Counted from the stretch's first letter, positions 34,001 to 42,976 are shown. The stretch is 64,000 bases of DNA from Cytophagales bacterium (GCA_004293815.1 RDZD01000009.1:62001-126000); one strand, 5' to 3'. The notes: generated from the sequence alone by a model not told the origin. Program-made: numbers and translations.

Positions 34001-36290
34001 AGACTTGGAGTTTGCTTCTTTGGCCGCTATTTCAGACATTTACTACAGCATTTTTGCTTCTACAAATCTTCAAGAATTGTTAGAAAAAGCACAACAACAT
34101 CGGTTGTTTTTGGAAAGTACCAAGCAAGAAAGCCCTTTGCTTTTTTTGAATATCTATCATACCTTTCTTGAGTTATTGGTCAAGCCGCAAGCTGATGAGG
34201 TGCTGTTTCAAGGTACTTATTTTGCCTCTCAGGAAGCCAGCAAAACCATAGAAGGCAGCAAGAACGACGCGCTCAAAAGCGGTTATTACATGCTTTATGA
34301 GATGCTTTTGGTGTATTACAACCAATTTGAAAAAGCTGCCCCTCTCTTCCAGCTCACCCACAAGTACAGAGAAGGTTCTCTGGGCTTGTTCTTTTATGAG
34401 TTGCACTGTTGGCTGGAAACTATGCTCATGACAAGCCTGTTAGAGGCTGGTAAGATAAACCAAGCAAAAGCCGTATCCAGCATCAAGAAAAACATTAAGC
34501 TACTCAAAGGCGTAGAAAAAAACGCGCCTATGAATTACGAGCATTTGCGCTTTTCGGCTGAAGCAGAACTCGCACGTACACAAGGCGATGCCGCCTCTGC
34601 CCTCCGTCTTTATAGCAAAGCCATAGAGCTTGCGGCTAAAAATCAATATCCCTTTTTTGAGTGCAAAATTAGAGAGCGTCTCGCAGAACTGCTCCTGAAC
34701 CGAAAGCAAACCGAAACAGGAGAGTTTCACCTCCAAAAAGCCTTTGAACTTTATCAAAATCTTGGCATATTGGGCAAGGTAAATGCTTTAGCCAATGCCT
34801 ACCCTTCGCTTTTGAGTATGAGGCGCGGAGAGGCTGCCATTACGCCACGTATGGGCACTATCACGAGAGCGGGAACCATTATGGCAGGAGGAGGCTCGTC
34901 GGCCTTAGACATTAACACCATCATCAAAGCCTCTGAAATTCTTTCGGGCGAGGTGATGCGTTCGCGCCTGATAGAAAAGCTGATGCAGTTGGTGATAGAA
35001 AACGCAGGAGCAGAACGCGGCCTTTTGTTTTTGAATCAGGAAGGCACGCTTACCGTAGAGGCTGAGTCTACACTCAAAGGCACAGAACTTTTCAAAGACA
35101 GCACACTCAGCACTATTGGAGATGCTTCGCCTGAGGCCAAAGTGCCTGAAGCTCTCATCAATTACACCTTTAGAAGCCAACAAACTGTACTTTTGGGCGA
35201 TGCCGCCTACAAAGGACAGTTTACTTCTTTGAGCTACATCAAACAAAACAAACCCAAATCGGTACTTTGTATGCCCCTCGTCAATCAAGGGAAGGTATCG
35301 GGGGTTTTGTATTTAGAAAACAATCTTTCTACAGACTTTTTTACGGACTCGCGCGTGGAGCTTTTAAATATGCTCTCTACACAAATAGCCATTTCTCTGG
35401 AAAACGCACTGCTATACGAAAACCTAGAAGAAAAAGTCAAGGCCAGAACGATAGAAGTGATGAAGCAAAAAAGCGAAATAGAACAACAAAGAGCAGAACT
35501 AGAAAAACAAAATCATAACATCACGGCGAGTATCAACTACGCAAAACGCATTCAAGAGGCCATGTTGCCTAATATGGACGAAATCAATGCTGCTTTGCCT
35601 AAAAACTTTGTTTATTTCCGTCCGCGAGATATCGTCAGCGGAGATTTTTACTGGTTTCAGGACTTGGAAGATCTCTGTTTGATTGCGGCCGTAGACTGTA
35701 CTGGGCACGGCGTACCGGGTGCGTTTATGTCGCTTATAGGCAATGACTTATTGCATGAAATTGTGGTTTCTAGGCGGATAATAGAACCTAACCAAATTCT
35801 TAAAGAGCTTCACAAAGGCGTTACGGCTTCGCTCCGCCAGCGCGAAACAGACAACCGCGACGGCATGGATATTGCGCTTTGCGTCATACATCGTCAATCG
35901 CCCAAAAGTAGCACTTATAGCCATTTGGTTTTTGCGGGAGCGCATAACCCGCTTGTTTATATTCAAAACGGCACTTTGCAGCAAATCAAAGGCAGTAACT
36001 TGTCCATTGGAGGGCGCACTCTGCCAAACGTGGTGGTAGAATACGAAGCCACGCGCATAGACCTCACTTCACCCACCTCATTTTATATTTTTTCTGATGG
36101 TTTTCAAGATCAGTTTGGTGGGAAAGAAGGCCGTAAATTTATGATCAAGCGCATGAAGGGCATTTTTGAGCAGGTTCATCAGCTGCCCCACAGCGAACAA
36201 ATGAGCACACTAGACCGCGAAATAAGCGCGTGGAAACAGAACCACAAACAAACAGACGATATTTTAGTGATTGGTTTTGAAATAGGCTAA
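31035..36290 (+). CDS. giant Ser/Thr kinase - AAA ATPase - GAF - SpoIIE/PP2C phosphatase signalling protein
   Basis: 1751 residues from the ATG at 31035 (an in-frame TTG at 30999 is part of the promoter). Residues 1-265 are a Hanks-type kinase: HKDLNPNN with catalytic Asp120, the IDFGIAS motif at about 139 and MAPEQTGRIN. Then comes an AAA/STAND-like ATPase with Walker A GGYSGAGKSS at 314-323 and VFIDDVQWAD as Walker B, followed by a long helical, TPR-like region (about 600-1270). A GAF domain lies at about 1295-1450, a coiled coil at about 1452-1495, and a PPM phosphatase of the SpoIIE type at the end: SGDFYWFQ, AAVDCTGHGVPGAF, FAGAHNPLVY and FSDGFQDQFGG. The first four modules match the large cyanobacterial sensor kinases, with a phosphatase replacing the histidine kinase. 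No membrane segment. Confidence 0.93.
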   Translation: MSKETIIDRGQFTDVILIEDESGNRQIRKVLRQEYAAQTQAAQLTNEYKITKDLQIKGLRKALSFTKSGGRTTLVLEYVDGISLNTYFKRGVSIADFLDIACAIMQVVVEMHQKSVIHKDLNPNNILINEAQKQPYIIDFGIASTFSSKSSRNVRADALEGTLAYMAPEQTGRINRIIDQRSDLYSLGVTFYELLTSKLPFFSNDPSELVHAHLAQVPIPPHKLVSQVPNMLSKLVIKLLAKSAEERYQSAFGVLEDLKKIKQNPIADFELAQDDFNSTFALKQKLYGREDELRKLLSAYTDVCNGQARFLTIGGYSGAGKSSLVHEIHKPVTESNGYFIEGKFDQFKRDIPYYAWQQAFRELSNWLLSEKDAQLMVWQTKIKEAVKPYGKMLTDLVPQLELLIGKQTELPTMNIVEFQSAFSRTMTQFLQVVASAEHPLVVFIDDVQWADNASLNLIKAILSNKDCTHLLLLVAFRSNEITPEHPLNNLFADLKKNGVETHELDLQNLKAPHVKELLEDALRPNASDIDGLCEIILQKTQGNAFFVTQFLKTLDECDLLYLDHQTKKWQWHIQDILKLDITDNVVDLLIQKINKMNPKALETLSAGACFGNRFDLNALAQMLQFNVQELEESLGWALQEQLIFINNNSVKFAHDRIQQAFYEISHEEYRLQTHAKIGLFIYEQLAPELREARIFDYIDHLNKAVGFLPADKKIWLAKLNLVASQRAKTANAYKAALNYSLMAESLLPSDAWQKDYQTALKTKQLIAEILLLKTKFTQSEAHIQEGLSKTQNLEDKIAFHEIQIKAYIAQNKLGKAVEYARPVLQSLGVSLPNNPSLIKVGLTLLATKLALWGKSSEDILGLPRMSDPKKLAAMRIMTSIDYAVYASQKELFPIHIMLQLQISLKYGNSAYSPMAYATFGGILCGALKQIDEGYKLANTALKLLDVVEGNEVKAMTYYSASVLTLHWKLHILDALPYLEAAMQTGRTTGDLEFASLAAISDIYYSIFASTNLQELLEKAQQHRLFLESTKQESPLLFLNIYHTFLELLVKPQADEVLFQGTYFASQEASKTIEGSKNDALKSGYYMLYEMLLVYYNQFEKAAPLFQLTHKYREGSLGLFFYELHCWLETMLMTSLLEAGKINQAKAVSSIKKNIKLLKGVEKNAPMNYEHLRFSAEAELARTQGDAASALRLYSKAIELAAKNQYPFFECKIRERLAELLLNRKQTETGEFHLQKAFELYQNLGILGKVNALANAYPSLLSMRRGEAAITPRMGTITRAGTIMAGGGSSALDINTIIKASEILSGEVMRSRLIEKLMQLVIENAGAERGLLFLNQEGTLTVEAESTLKGTELFKDSTLSTIGDASPEAKVPEALINYTFRSQQTVLLGDAAYKGQFTSLSYIKQNKPKSVLCMPLVNQGKVSGVLYLENNLSTDFFTDSRVELLNMLSTQIAISLENALLYENLEEKVKARTIEVMKQKSEIEQQRAELEKQNHNITASINYAKRIQEAMLPNMDEINAALPKNFVYFRPRDIVSGDFYWFQDLEDLCLIAAVDCTGHGVPGAFMSLIGNDLLHEIVVSRRIIEPNQILKELHKGVTASLRQRETDNRDGMDIALCVIHRQSPKSSTYSHLVFAGAHNPLVYIQNGTLQQIKGSNLSIGGRTLPNVVVEYEATRIDLTSPTSFYIFSDGFQDQFGGKEGRKFMIKRMKGIFEQVHQLPHSEQMSTLDREISAWKQNHKQTDDILVIGFEIG

Positions 36291-36309
36291 ATCTGGATTA
36301 GGCTATTTC
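36279..36309. terminator. hairpin formed by the overlapping 3' ends of two convergent genes
   Basis: GAAATAGGCTAA (36279-36290, ending in the stop codon of the signalling protein) and TTAGGCTATTTC (36298-36309, starting with the stop of the restriction enzyme on the other strand) pair with one mismatch around a seven-base loop. It can stop both transcripts, with each gene's last codons forming an arm. Confidence 0.45.
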
Positions 36310-39300
36310 TATTCTATCAATGGCCTTCATCAATCTGTCTGTTTCGGTTAAGGCCACAATGATTTTTTGATAGTGCAAAATATCATCAAATTCTAGTGTT
36401 CTTTCTTTGCGGTCTTTGAGCCACTTTTGGGCGGGTTGATAGCCACCGATGTAAAACTCCCAAGCTACTTGCGGTACATTGTCGAAATACTGCGTGTCGT
36501 TGATGTAGACTTTTCCGTCTTGGTATTTTATTTTTGTGACCACATTGTTGCCGTCTTCGGGGTATTGGGTGATGTAGTTCTCCACCACGGGGCTTTCCAA
36601 TAAATGTATTTGTCGTATTTCTCCGCCTAGCTTTACCAATTGCCAAAACGTATCTTGGTCTTTTGGATAAGGCACACGTGGAAAATCTATTTTCAGAAAC
36701 TCTTTGTACGTTTCGCGGTAGGTAGGCGAATGCAAAACCGCATAGATGTAATCTAAAATATCTATGGGCGCAAAGGTATCTTTGCTTGTTTCTTTTTCGT
36801 TGGTAAAAGTTAAACCTAATTTTTCGGCTATTTGCTTGACTATTTCTTTATTTAGGTTTGGGATTCTTTCTTGCTGTCCAATGAATGGAACAACTGTTTG
36901 GGTCTTTGTGCTATTATTTTTGAGTTTGTCTTGTAATGTTTTTAACTCAAGTTTCAAATTCCGGAGGCTTTTCACTTGGGTATCATACAATTTTTGAATT
37001 TCCTTATCTGGATTTTGAACGTTATCATACATTTTTTGAATAATCTGAAAAGATTTTTCTGAACTGTCAATTAATGTGAGCAACTCTTCTTTACGCAGCT
37101 CTAAAAGTTGCAGTTCATCTAGTTCGTATTTTTGCCCGATGCTTTGTTGTCCGTTTGTTTCGGGATAGAGGTAGAGGGGGAAGTTATAAGTGTGGTTTGT
37201 AATAAGATCTCTATTAGATAAATTGTTTGAAATCAATACTTCAATTCCTTTTTGCTTTGATTGTCGAACAATATTTAAACCTAAATTTTCACCTAAAATA
37301 TAATTATTCATCAGTTTAAGTCTTGCTCTTTGTAAAATATCATTGTCAAATATTGTGTATCTTACATCAAAAGGGCGATAATAGAATTCTGTAGCTTTTG
37401 AATACTTATTCTCAATATTTATTCTATCAAACGAAACAAGTTGGTCATCGTTACCTGTTGCAATTCCCATAGAATTGATTATAAATAATAACCTTAAATC
37501 TATATAACTTCCAAATAATTTTAAATCATTATTATTTTTGTCTACAAAAAAATAGTTTGGATTGATACAATTTAGCTTTTCCCAATTTATACTCTCTAGT
37601 GTATTTTCAGCAAGGTATTCGTATTTAAACTCTCTCTTGCCTTGTAAATCGAAGTGAAAAACTTTTCCTAATTCGTTGTGTTTTTTCTTCCCTGTTTTTA
37701 CAAAAACATTGATTGAAACGCCTTGCATAATATCAAATACATTTTGATCGGCTGAACCATCAGGGCAAACTTCTTTTTTTCTTGCGTTTCCATGCAAATC
37801 CAAAATGTAAATTTTATCAAAACTTTCTAGCAGGTTTTTTCGCATTTGACGATGGATAATCCCATCAATAAAGCTATTGTTTGAAATATATGCCAATACA
37901 CCACTTTCGTTTTTATCTATAAAATGCTGACCAAAACGAATGAATTTTATATAATAGTCTGATAAAGGTTGAATGTTTCTCTCATTCATATTCTTTTTGT
38001 AATCAGCTGTCAGTTTTTCTATCCACTCACTTTTATTACTGCTACTTACGCTATAAGGCGGATTTCCAATCACACACATGACAGGTGCATCTCTTTTGAT
38101 GTGGTTGGCCTCATTGGCTTCTTGGCTAAGCCAGTTGGCAAAAAGCGTTCCTGTGTCGGGGTGGCTTTCTTCAAGGCTGTTGGTGAGGTAAATCCTCAAT
38201 CTCTGGTTGCTTGAGGGCTTAAAACCTGTTTCGGTAAGCAGCAAATCTAACTGCAAATGTGCCATGGCATAGCTTGCCATCAATAACTCAAAGCCATTGA
38301 GACGCGGCAACAGGTGCGTTTCTATATACCTGCTCCAAATGCCTTGCTGTCCTGCAAACTTTTTGTGTATGTGCTTGACCACTTCCGCCAGAAAAGTACC
38401 TGTTCCTGTGGCTGGGTCTAGTATCTGCACTCGGTGCACTTCTTCCTCCACTTGTTTGCCCAGTTTGTTTGTTTTTACCTTTATCTTGCTGCTATCTGCA
38501 AGCCCTTGGGGCAAATCAAACTCCGTTTTTAAAATCTCGTCTACTGCACGGACAATAAAGTTGACCACTGGGGCAGGGGTGTACCAAACTCCACGAGCCT
38601 TTCGCAATTTGGGGTCGTACTCGCTCAGAAACGTTTCGTAAAAATGGATAATTGGATCTTCCATTTTGGTTGTCTTGCCGTAGTTTTTCAGGATTTCCTC
38701 TACGTTACAAGCCAAAAATATGTCTACCAAACCATCTACCACCCATTTAATCCGATCGTCAATATCTGGCCCCGCAATGTAGCCAAAGAGTTTGCGTAAA
38801 AATGGGTTAGACTTTGGAATGAGTTCAGCGGCTTCTTGTCGGCTAAAAGTGGGCAGCGTTGGGTCGTGCAGACGTGCAGCAAACATGCCGTAAGCAATGG
38901 TCTGTGCGTATACATCGGCAAAACCTTGTGGTGTAATGTCGTGAATCAATATTTCTTTGAAGGCCACCATTTGGTCTTTGAGCGTGCTGTCTTCTTGCTT
39001 TTGTTCATCGCTGGTGAGTGCCTTGCCAATGATATCCGAAAGCAAACGCGCTTTACCCGCCATCATCTCCGCCAGTTTTTTAGAGCTTTTGATGGTCTGC
39101 CCCACGTGGGTACAAAAATCTTTGATGAGGTTTTCGAAAGCGGCAAAGTTTTGAGGCAATGCGGTTATGCCTTTGGCAGTAAGCTCTGCAATGGCAATTT
39201 TGGTTATCAATTCGCCGTCTCTGTAAAGATGAAAATCCACATAGTCGGTGAAAATTAGATTGTTTAATGACGCTTTGTAACGGTCAAACTGTTCTTTGTT

Positions 39301-39561
39301 ACCCGTTTTCTTTGCTCCTTCAAGGTCTTTGTCACCAATATCCTTGGCCTCTATAAAGCCAACAGGAATCTCTTTTTGAGTCAAGATATAGTCAGGCGCA
39401 CCACAAGACTGTCTTTTAGGTTCGTTAGTGGCTCTGATTTCTGGCACTAAGCTTTCTAAAAGTTGTTGCAGGTCGCCGCGGAAGGTATGTTCGGTGGCGT
39501 TGCCTAATTTGTATCGTTGGTTGAGATTGTTGATATACTCTTGAATCGTCATTTTTAGCAT
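36298..39561 (-). CDS. single-chain type ISP/IIG-like restriction-modification enzyme
   Basis: 1087 residues. The N-terminus has a PD-(D/E)xK nuclease: Asp57 in CGAPDYIL and Glu71-x-Lys73 in GFIEAKDIG. The N6-adenine methyltransferase part has motif I ILDPATGTGTFLAEVV near 380 and motif IV GNPPYSVSS near 497. The region from about 560 to 840 is AT-rich and probably recognises the target. The last 150 residues (YRETYKEFLKIDFPRVPYP, VAWEFYIGGYQPAQKWLKDRK, DILHYQKIIVAL) are the type ISP C-terminal domain. No helicase motifs are seen, unlike LlaBIII-type enzymes, so cleavage without translocation, as in type IIG, is possible. A second ATG (39552) could be the start. No separate methylase or specificity gene is adjacent. 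Confidence 0.88.
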   Translation of the reverse strand: MLKMTIQEYINNLNQRYKLGNATEHTFRGDLQQLLESLVPEIRATNEPKRQSCGAPDYILTQKEIPVGFIEAKDIGDKDLEGAKKTGNKEQFDRYKASLNNLIFTDYVDFHLYRDGELITKIAIAELTAKGITALPQNFAAFENLIKDFCTHVGQTIKSSKKLAEMMAGKARLLSDIIGKALTSDEQKQEDSTLKDQMVAFKEILIHDITPQGFADVYAQTIAYGMFAARLHDPTLPTFSRQEAAELIPKSNPFLRKLFGYIAGPDIDDRIKWVVDGLVDIFLACNVEEILKNYGKTTKMEDPIIHFYETFLSEYDPKLRKARGVWYTPAPVVNFIVRAVDEILKTEFDLPQGLADSSKIKVKTNKLGKQVEEEVHRVQILDPATGTGTFLAEVVKHIHKKFAGQQGIWSRYIETHLLPRLNGFELLMASYAMAHLQLDLLLTETGFKPSSNQRLRIYLTNSLEESHPDTGTLFANWLSQEANEANHIKRDAPVMCVIGNPPYSVSSSNKSEWIEKLTADYKKNMNERNIQPLSDYYIKFIRFGQHFIDKNESGVLAYISNNSFIDGIIHRQMRKNLLESFDKIYILDLHGNARKKEVCPDGSADQNVFDIMQGVSINVFVKTGKKKHNELGKVFHFDLQGKREFKYEYLAENTLESINWEKLNCINPNYFFVDKNNNDLKLFGSYIDLRLLFIINSMGIATGNDDQLVSFDRINIENKYSKATEFYYRPFDVRYTIFDNDILQRARLKLMNNYILGENLGLNIVRQSKQKGIEVLISNNLSNRDLITNHTYNFPLYLYPETNGQQSIGQKYELDELQLLELRKEELLTLIDSSEKSFQIIQKMYDNVQNPDKEIQKLYDTQVKSLRNLKLELKTLQDKLKNNSTKTQTVVPFIGQQERIPNLNKEIVKQIAEKLGLTFTNEKETSKDTFAPIDILDYIYAVLHSPTYRETYKEFLKIDFPRVPYPKDQDTFWQLVKLGGEIRQIHLLESPVVENYITQYPEDGNNVVTKIKYQDGKVYINDTQYFDNVPQVAWEFYIGGYQPAQKWLKDRKERTLEFDDILHYQKIIVALTETDRLMKAIDRIEIA

Positions 39562-39578
39562 TGTCTAAAGTTGGCTTG

Positions 39579-39610
39579 TAAAGATACAAGACTCTTGCAA
39601 AAAATCCAAA
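39579..39610 (-). promoter_or_regulatory. promoter of the restriction-modification gene
   Basis: On the minus strand TTTG at 39610-39607 and TATCTTTA at 39586-39579 are 20 bases apart; the last base of the -7 box departs from consensus. It ends 17 bases before the ATG at 39561. Confidence 0.45.
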
Positions 39611-39696
39611 GCCGATATGAATTTGCTGCATCTGAATCAACTTGATGGCCTTTGAGCAAAATAAATCGGACTCATAAAAATTTTGCATTCAAATCA

Positions 39697-39725
39697 TTGC
39701 CAGTACTTTATTTTTAGTACATTTG
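39697..39725 (+). promoter_or_regulatory. promoter of the M20 amidohydrolase gene
   Basis: TTG at 39697-39699 and TACATTTG at 39718-39725, 18 bases apart. It lies downstream of an in-frame ATG at 39683 and so supports the start at 39749. Confidence 0.6.
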
Positions 39726-39748
39726 CTCAACACTATTTTTTATTTTGT

Positions 39749-41071
39749 ATGAAAAAAATATTTCTTATCCTGCTTGCTATGTTGTTTTTGCCATGTTTGG
39801 CAATGGCGCAAAAAGTGGCGGTACTGCCTTTGATTGCCAAAGAATATGATGGCTTGGTGGCTCTGTATAAAGATTTACACCAAAACCCTGAAATTTCTTT
39901 TCAAGAAAAAGAAACCGCTGCAAAGCTGGCCAAAGAGCTTAAAAAGTTGGGTTTTGAAGTGACAGAAGGTGTGGGCGGTTATGGCTTGGTGGCTGTTTTA
40001 CGCAATGGCACAGGCAAAACCATTTTGGTAAGAGCCGACATGGACGCACTGCCCATGCTGGAGGAAACCAACTTAGAATATGCCAGCAAAGCTTTTGGCA
40101 AGGACGACAGCGGCCAGCCAGTACCTGCCATGCACGGCTGCGGACACGACATACACATGACAGTCTTGATAGGAACTGCCAAAGTACTGGCTGCCAGCAA
40201 GAAAGATTGGCGCGGAACAGTGGTCTTGGTGGCGCAGCCTGCCGAAGAAAGAGGCAGTGGAGCAAAAGCAATGCTTAAAGAAGGGCTTTATACCAAGTTT
40301 CCCAAGCCTGACTACGCTCTGGCTCTACATACGAGCGCGTCCCTGCCTGCTGGCAGCGTGGGGCTATGTAGCGAGTACGCTCTGGCGAATGTGGACATGG
40401 TGGACATTTGGGTGTATGGCGAAGGCGGACACGGGGCCTACCCTCACCTCACAAAAGATCCTATTGTTTTGGCTTCTCAAATTGTGGTGGCACTGCAAAC
40501 GGTGGTGAGCCGCGAAACCAACCCCATAGAGCCAGCAGTACTTACCGTTGGGGCTTTTCATGCTGGCACAAAGCACAACGTGATCCCCAACGAGGCCCAT
40601 TTAAAGCTTACTTTGCGCTCGTACTCTGCCGAGGTGCGCCAAAATATGATACAGCAAATTAACCGCATTTGTGCAGGTATGGCACAAGCGGCTGGTTTAC
40701 TGGCCAGTAAATATCCCAAAGTGGTGGTCAATGAGTCGGAAGCCTTGCCCTCGCTCTACAACGACCCTACACTAACCAAAGAGCTAGAAACCCTGTTTGG
40801 AAAACTGCTTGGCACTACCCATACCGTTAAAAGCCCTCCTGTTTTGGGTGCGGAAGATTTCGGGCTTTTTGGAAGAGACAGCGAGCACAAAGTACCCATT
40901 TGTCTCTACTGGCTGGGCACTGTGAACGAAACGCACTACCAAGAGTTCTTGAAAGGCGAAAGGAAACTGCCTTCTTTGCACTCATCTAAGTATGCACCGC
41001 AAATTAGCCCCACACTAGAAACAGGTATTCGCACCATGAGCGAGGCCGTTTTGATGCTATTAGCAAAATAA
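39749..41071 (+). CDS. secreted M20 family amidohydrolase/peptidase
   Basis: 440 residues from the ATG at 39749, giving the signal peptide KIFLILLAMLFLPCLAMAQ. The metal-binding motifs of the M20D/amidohydrolase family are complete: DLHQNPEISFQEKETA, RADMDALPMLEE, MHGCGHDIHMTVLIG, VAQPAEERGSGAKAML and the C-terminal VLGAEDFGLFG. Relatives hydrolyse N-acyl amino acids, indole-3-acetyl amino acids or hippurate, and some deacetylate diaminopimelate; a periplasmic N-acyl amino acid hydrolase is the best guess. The gene has its own promoter. Confidence 0.93.
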   Translation: MKKIFLILLAMLFLPCLAMAQKVAVLPLIAKEYDGLVALYKDLHQNPEISFQEKETAAKLAKELKKLGFEVTEGVGGYGLVAVLRNGTGKTILVRADMDALPMLEETNLEYASKAFGKDDSGQPVPAMHGCGHDIHMTVLIGTAKVLAASKKDWRGTVVLVAQPAEERGSGAKAMLKEGLYTKFPKPDYALALHTSASLPAGSVGLCSEYALANVDMVDIWVYGEGGHGAYPHLTKDPIVLASQIVVALQTVVSRETNPIEPAVLTVGAFHAGTKHNVIPNEAHLKLTLRSYSAEVRQNMIQQINRICAGMAQAAGLLASKYPKVVVNESEALPSLYNDPTLTKELETLFGKLLGTTHTVKSPPVLGAEDFGLFGRDSEHKVPICLYWLGTVNETHYQEFLKGERKLPSLHSSKYAPQISPTLETGIRTMSEAVLMLLAK

Positions 41072-41174
41072 ATTTTAAAACGTGTACAAAAAACACTAAC
41101 CTTTGTGTACTTTTTACGTTATGTTAGTATAAATGTTCTTATCACAATAATTTTTCACTCAAAACTCTAGGAAT

Positions 41175-41963
41175 ATGAATTATCAAAATGCGATGCTCAT
41201 TATTGATGCACAATATGACTTTTGTAACCCCAAAGGTTCTCTTTTTGTGCAAGGAGCAGATCAGGATATGAAACGCTTGCAGGCTTTCATCACCAATAAT
41301 GCCACGGGCATAGATCACATTTGTGTCACTTTGGACTCTCACCCTGTAAACGACATTTCGCACCCCGCGTTTTGGATGGACAAAAACGGTAATTATCCTG
41401 CGCCATTTACGCAAATCACGCTCCGTGAAGTCAAGGCAGGAGAATGGACACCGCGTTTTTTTCCGCAGGAGGCTATCAAATACTTGGAGCAACTTGAATC
41501 TCAGGGCGAGTTTCCGCATTTTATCTGGCCAGAACACTGCCTCATTGGCTCGCAAGGAGCCTCTTTGGACGAGCATCTCATGGACGCGTTGCGCGTTTGG
41601 ACGCGAGCAGGCAAGTATTATCAGGCAGTCACTAAAGGCACATACCCACTCACAGAGCATTTTGGGATTTTTATGGCGCAAATTCCAGTGGCAGACAGAC
41701 CAGAAACACAGTTGAACCAAGGGCTTTTACGCACACTGGAGCGTTATAAGAACGTTTATTTGGCAGGCGAAGCCAAGTCGCATTGTGTGGCTACCAGTTT
41801 GAGACAGGCCATGCGTTATGCCCCTGCATTGGCCGAAAAAATTGTTATCTTGGAAGATGCGATGTCGGACGTGACAGGACTAGGCCATTTAGGCACACCG
41901 ATTTATGATGAGGCCAAGAAAATGGGTATTCGTTTTTCTACAACCCAGAAAGGACTAGCCTAA
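41175..41963 (+). CDS. isochorismatase/nicotinamidase-like cysteine hydrolase
   Basis: 262 residues. The catalytic triad of the superfamily can be read: Asp11 in MLIIDAQYDFCNPKGSL, a lysine in the middle, and the nucleophilic Cys in VYLAGEAKSHCVATSLRQAM. The metal-binding D-x-H pattern of nicotinamidases is represented by LDSHPVNDISHPAFWMD. It is somewhat longer than PncA because of an insertion around HLMDALRVWTRAG. The substrate is therefore probably not plain nicotinamide. A very strong terminator follows the stop. Confidence 0.85.
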   Translation: MNYQNAMLIIDAQYDFCNPKGSLFVQGADQDMKRLQAFITNNATGIDHICVTLDSHPVNDISHPAFWMDKNGNYPAPFTQITLREVKAGEWTPRFFPQEAIKYLEQLESQGEFPHFIWPEHCLIGSQGASLDEHLMDALRVWTRAGKYYQAVTKGTYPLTEHFGIFMAQIPVADRPETQLNQGLLRTLERYKNVYLAGEAKSHCVATSLRQAMRYAPALAEKIVILEDAMSDVTGLGHLGTPIYDEAKKMGIRFSTTQKGLA

Positions 41964-41989
41964 AGGCTTCTGTTCTCTTTAAAAAATTG

Positions 41990-42030
41990 ACGCTCGCCCT
42001 GTTACAGCAATCGTATAACAGGGCGAGCGT
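41990..42030. terminator. strong bidirectional terminator
   Basis: ACGCTCGCCCTGTTA (41990-42004) and TAACAGGGCGAGCGT (42016-42030) form a perfect 15-pair stem with an 11-base loop, followed by TTTT on the plus strand and preceded by AAAAAA. It separates the convergent hydrolase and secreted-protein genes. Confidence 0.88.
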
Positions 42031-42055
42031 TTTGCAACTAATCAGGAAAAGAACT

Positions 42056-42976
42056 TTATTTGACTGAGAAAGTATTGCTGATTGTGTAGCTGCATGGAAT
42101 AACCATATCTTGAGGAATTTGCGCATTGGCTTTGATACTGATAGTTCCGCTCAAATTAGCATTGCTGGTCATGCTGGACAATAGACCGTTTTTTTGGGTT
42201 ATGATACTGCAAATATTTTTGCCTGCAACTTCGTTTTTGACTTCCAGATTGCCTGTCCCCAACACATAGTCAGAAGTTGTGGTGGGCGACATGTCTATGT
42301 ATGCCGTGAAGACACCGCCTTTTTTGCCCAATTTAAGGACTTTAATGTTGTGCTGTTGCGCCAAACTGAGTGGTTCAGCACTTTCGGTTACATAAGACCA
42401 TTCAGAGTTTTTGCCCACCTTATCTTTGCTGTATATCAAAAACACCGCTTGCATGTTTTTGGTAAAGATTTCTGCGTTGCCCATAGCCACCGCTGTTTGC
42501 TCTGCTGCTGCCGCATCGGCTGGAGATAAATCGCCCATACTGACTTTGGCAGCTTCCACAGCTTTTTCCAAACCTTCGGTACTCATAATTTTGCCGTATT
42601 TGTCTATGCTCATAAAAAAGGTTTTGCCAAGCAGAGCTGCCAAAAACTTACTGTGCGCATCTTGTGGATTGGCTGCGTCTGTGGTTTGGTTCATATGCAT
42701 GGTCTGAATACTTCTTTTAAAGCTTGTGTGAGCTACTTCAAACTTGATAGCGTCATTGTTGGACTCCACCACTTTGAGCGTGTTCGTGCCTTCGGTGGTT
42801 TGTAGGGTTTCTAGTTCCATGCCAGAGATATTTTGCATCACGCCCATTTTGGAAACTTGCGTGAGCGTAAAGCTGTGTCCCACAGGCAGATTGTAAGTGA
42901 GCGGCATAGTTTTTTGGGCCATACTGACTGTTGCTGCCCAAAGGCAGATGAATAAAATGAATGCGAATTTTTTCAT
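42056..42976 (-). CDS. secreted protein, paralog A of a duplicated pair (DUF6263-like)
   Basis: 306 residues with a signal peptide ending AATVSMAQ. The mature protein is mostly beta: LTYNLPVGHSFTLTQVSKMGV, GTNTLKVVESNNDAIKFEVAH and the end SIKANAQIPQDMVIPCSYT. The overall pattern, with a conserved cysteine pair, is that of DUF6263-type secreted proteins, of unknown function. The same protein is encoded again at 45121-46041 with most residues identical, including the signal peptide and the C-terminal 30 residues, so a segmental duplication is evident. It is probably periplasmic or on the surface. Confidence 0.78.
   Translation of the reverse strand: MKKFAFILFICLWAATVSMAQKTMPLTYNLPVGHSFTLTQVSKMGVMQNISGMELETLQTTEGTNTLKVVESNNDAIKFEVAHTSFKRSIQTMHMNQTTDAANPQDAHSKFLAALLGKTFFMSIDKYGKIMSTEGLEKAVEAAKVSMGDLSPADAAAAEQTAVAMGNAEIFTKNMQAVFLIYSKDKVGKNSEWSYVTESAEPLSLAQQHNIKVLKLGKKGGVFTAYIDMSPTTTSDYVLGTGNLEVKNEVAGKNICSIITQKNGLLSSMTSNANLSGTISIKANAQIPQDMVIPCSYTISNTFSVK

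Noticed and set aside
41142-41720. 192-codon minus-strand ORF
   Set aside because: Antisense to the isochorismatase-like gene, which has its catalytic residues intact.
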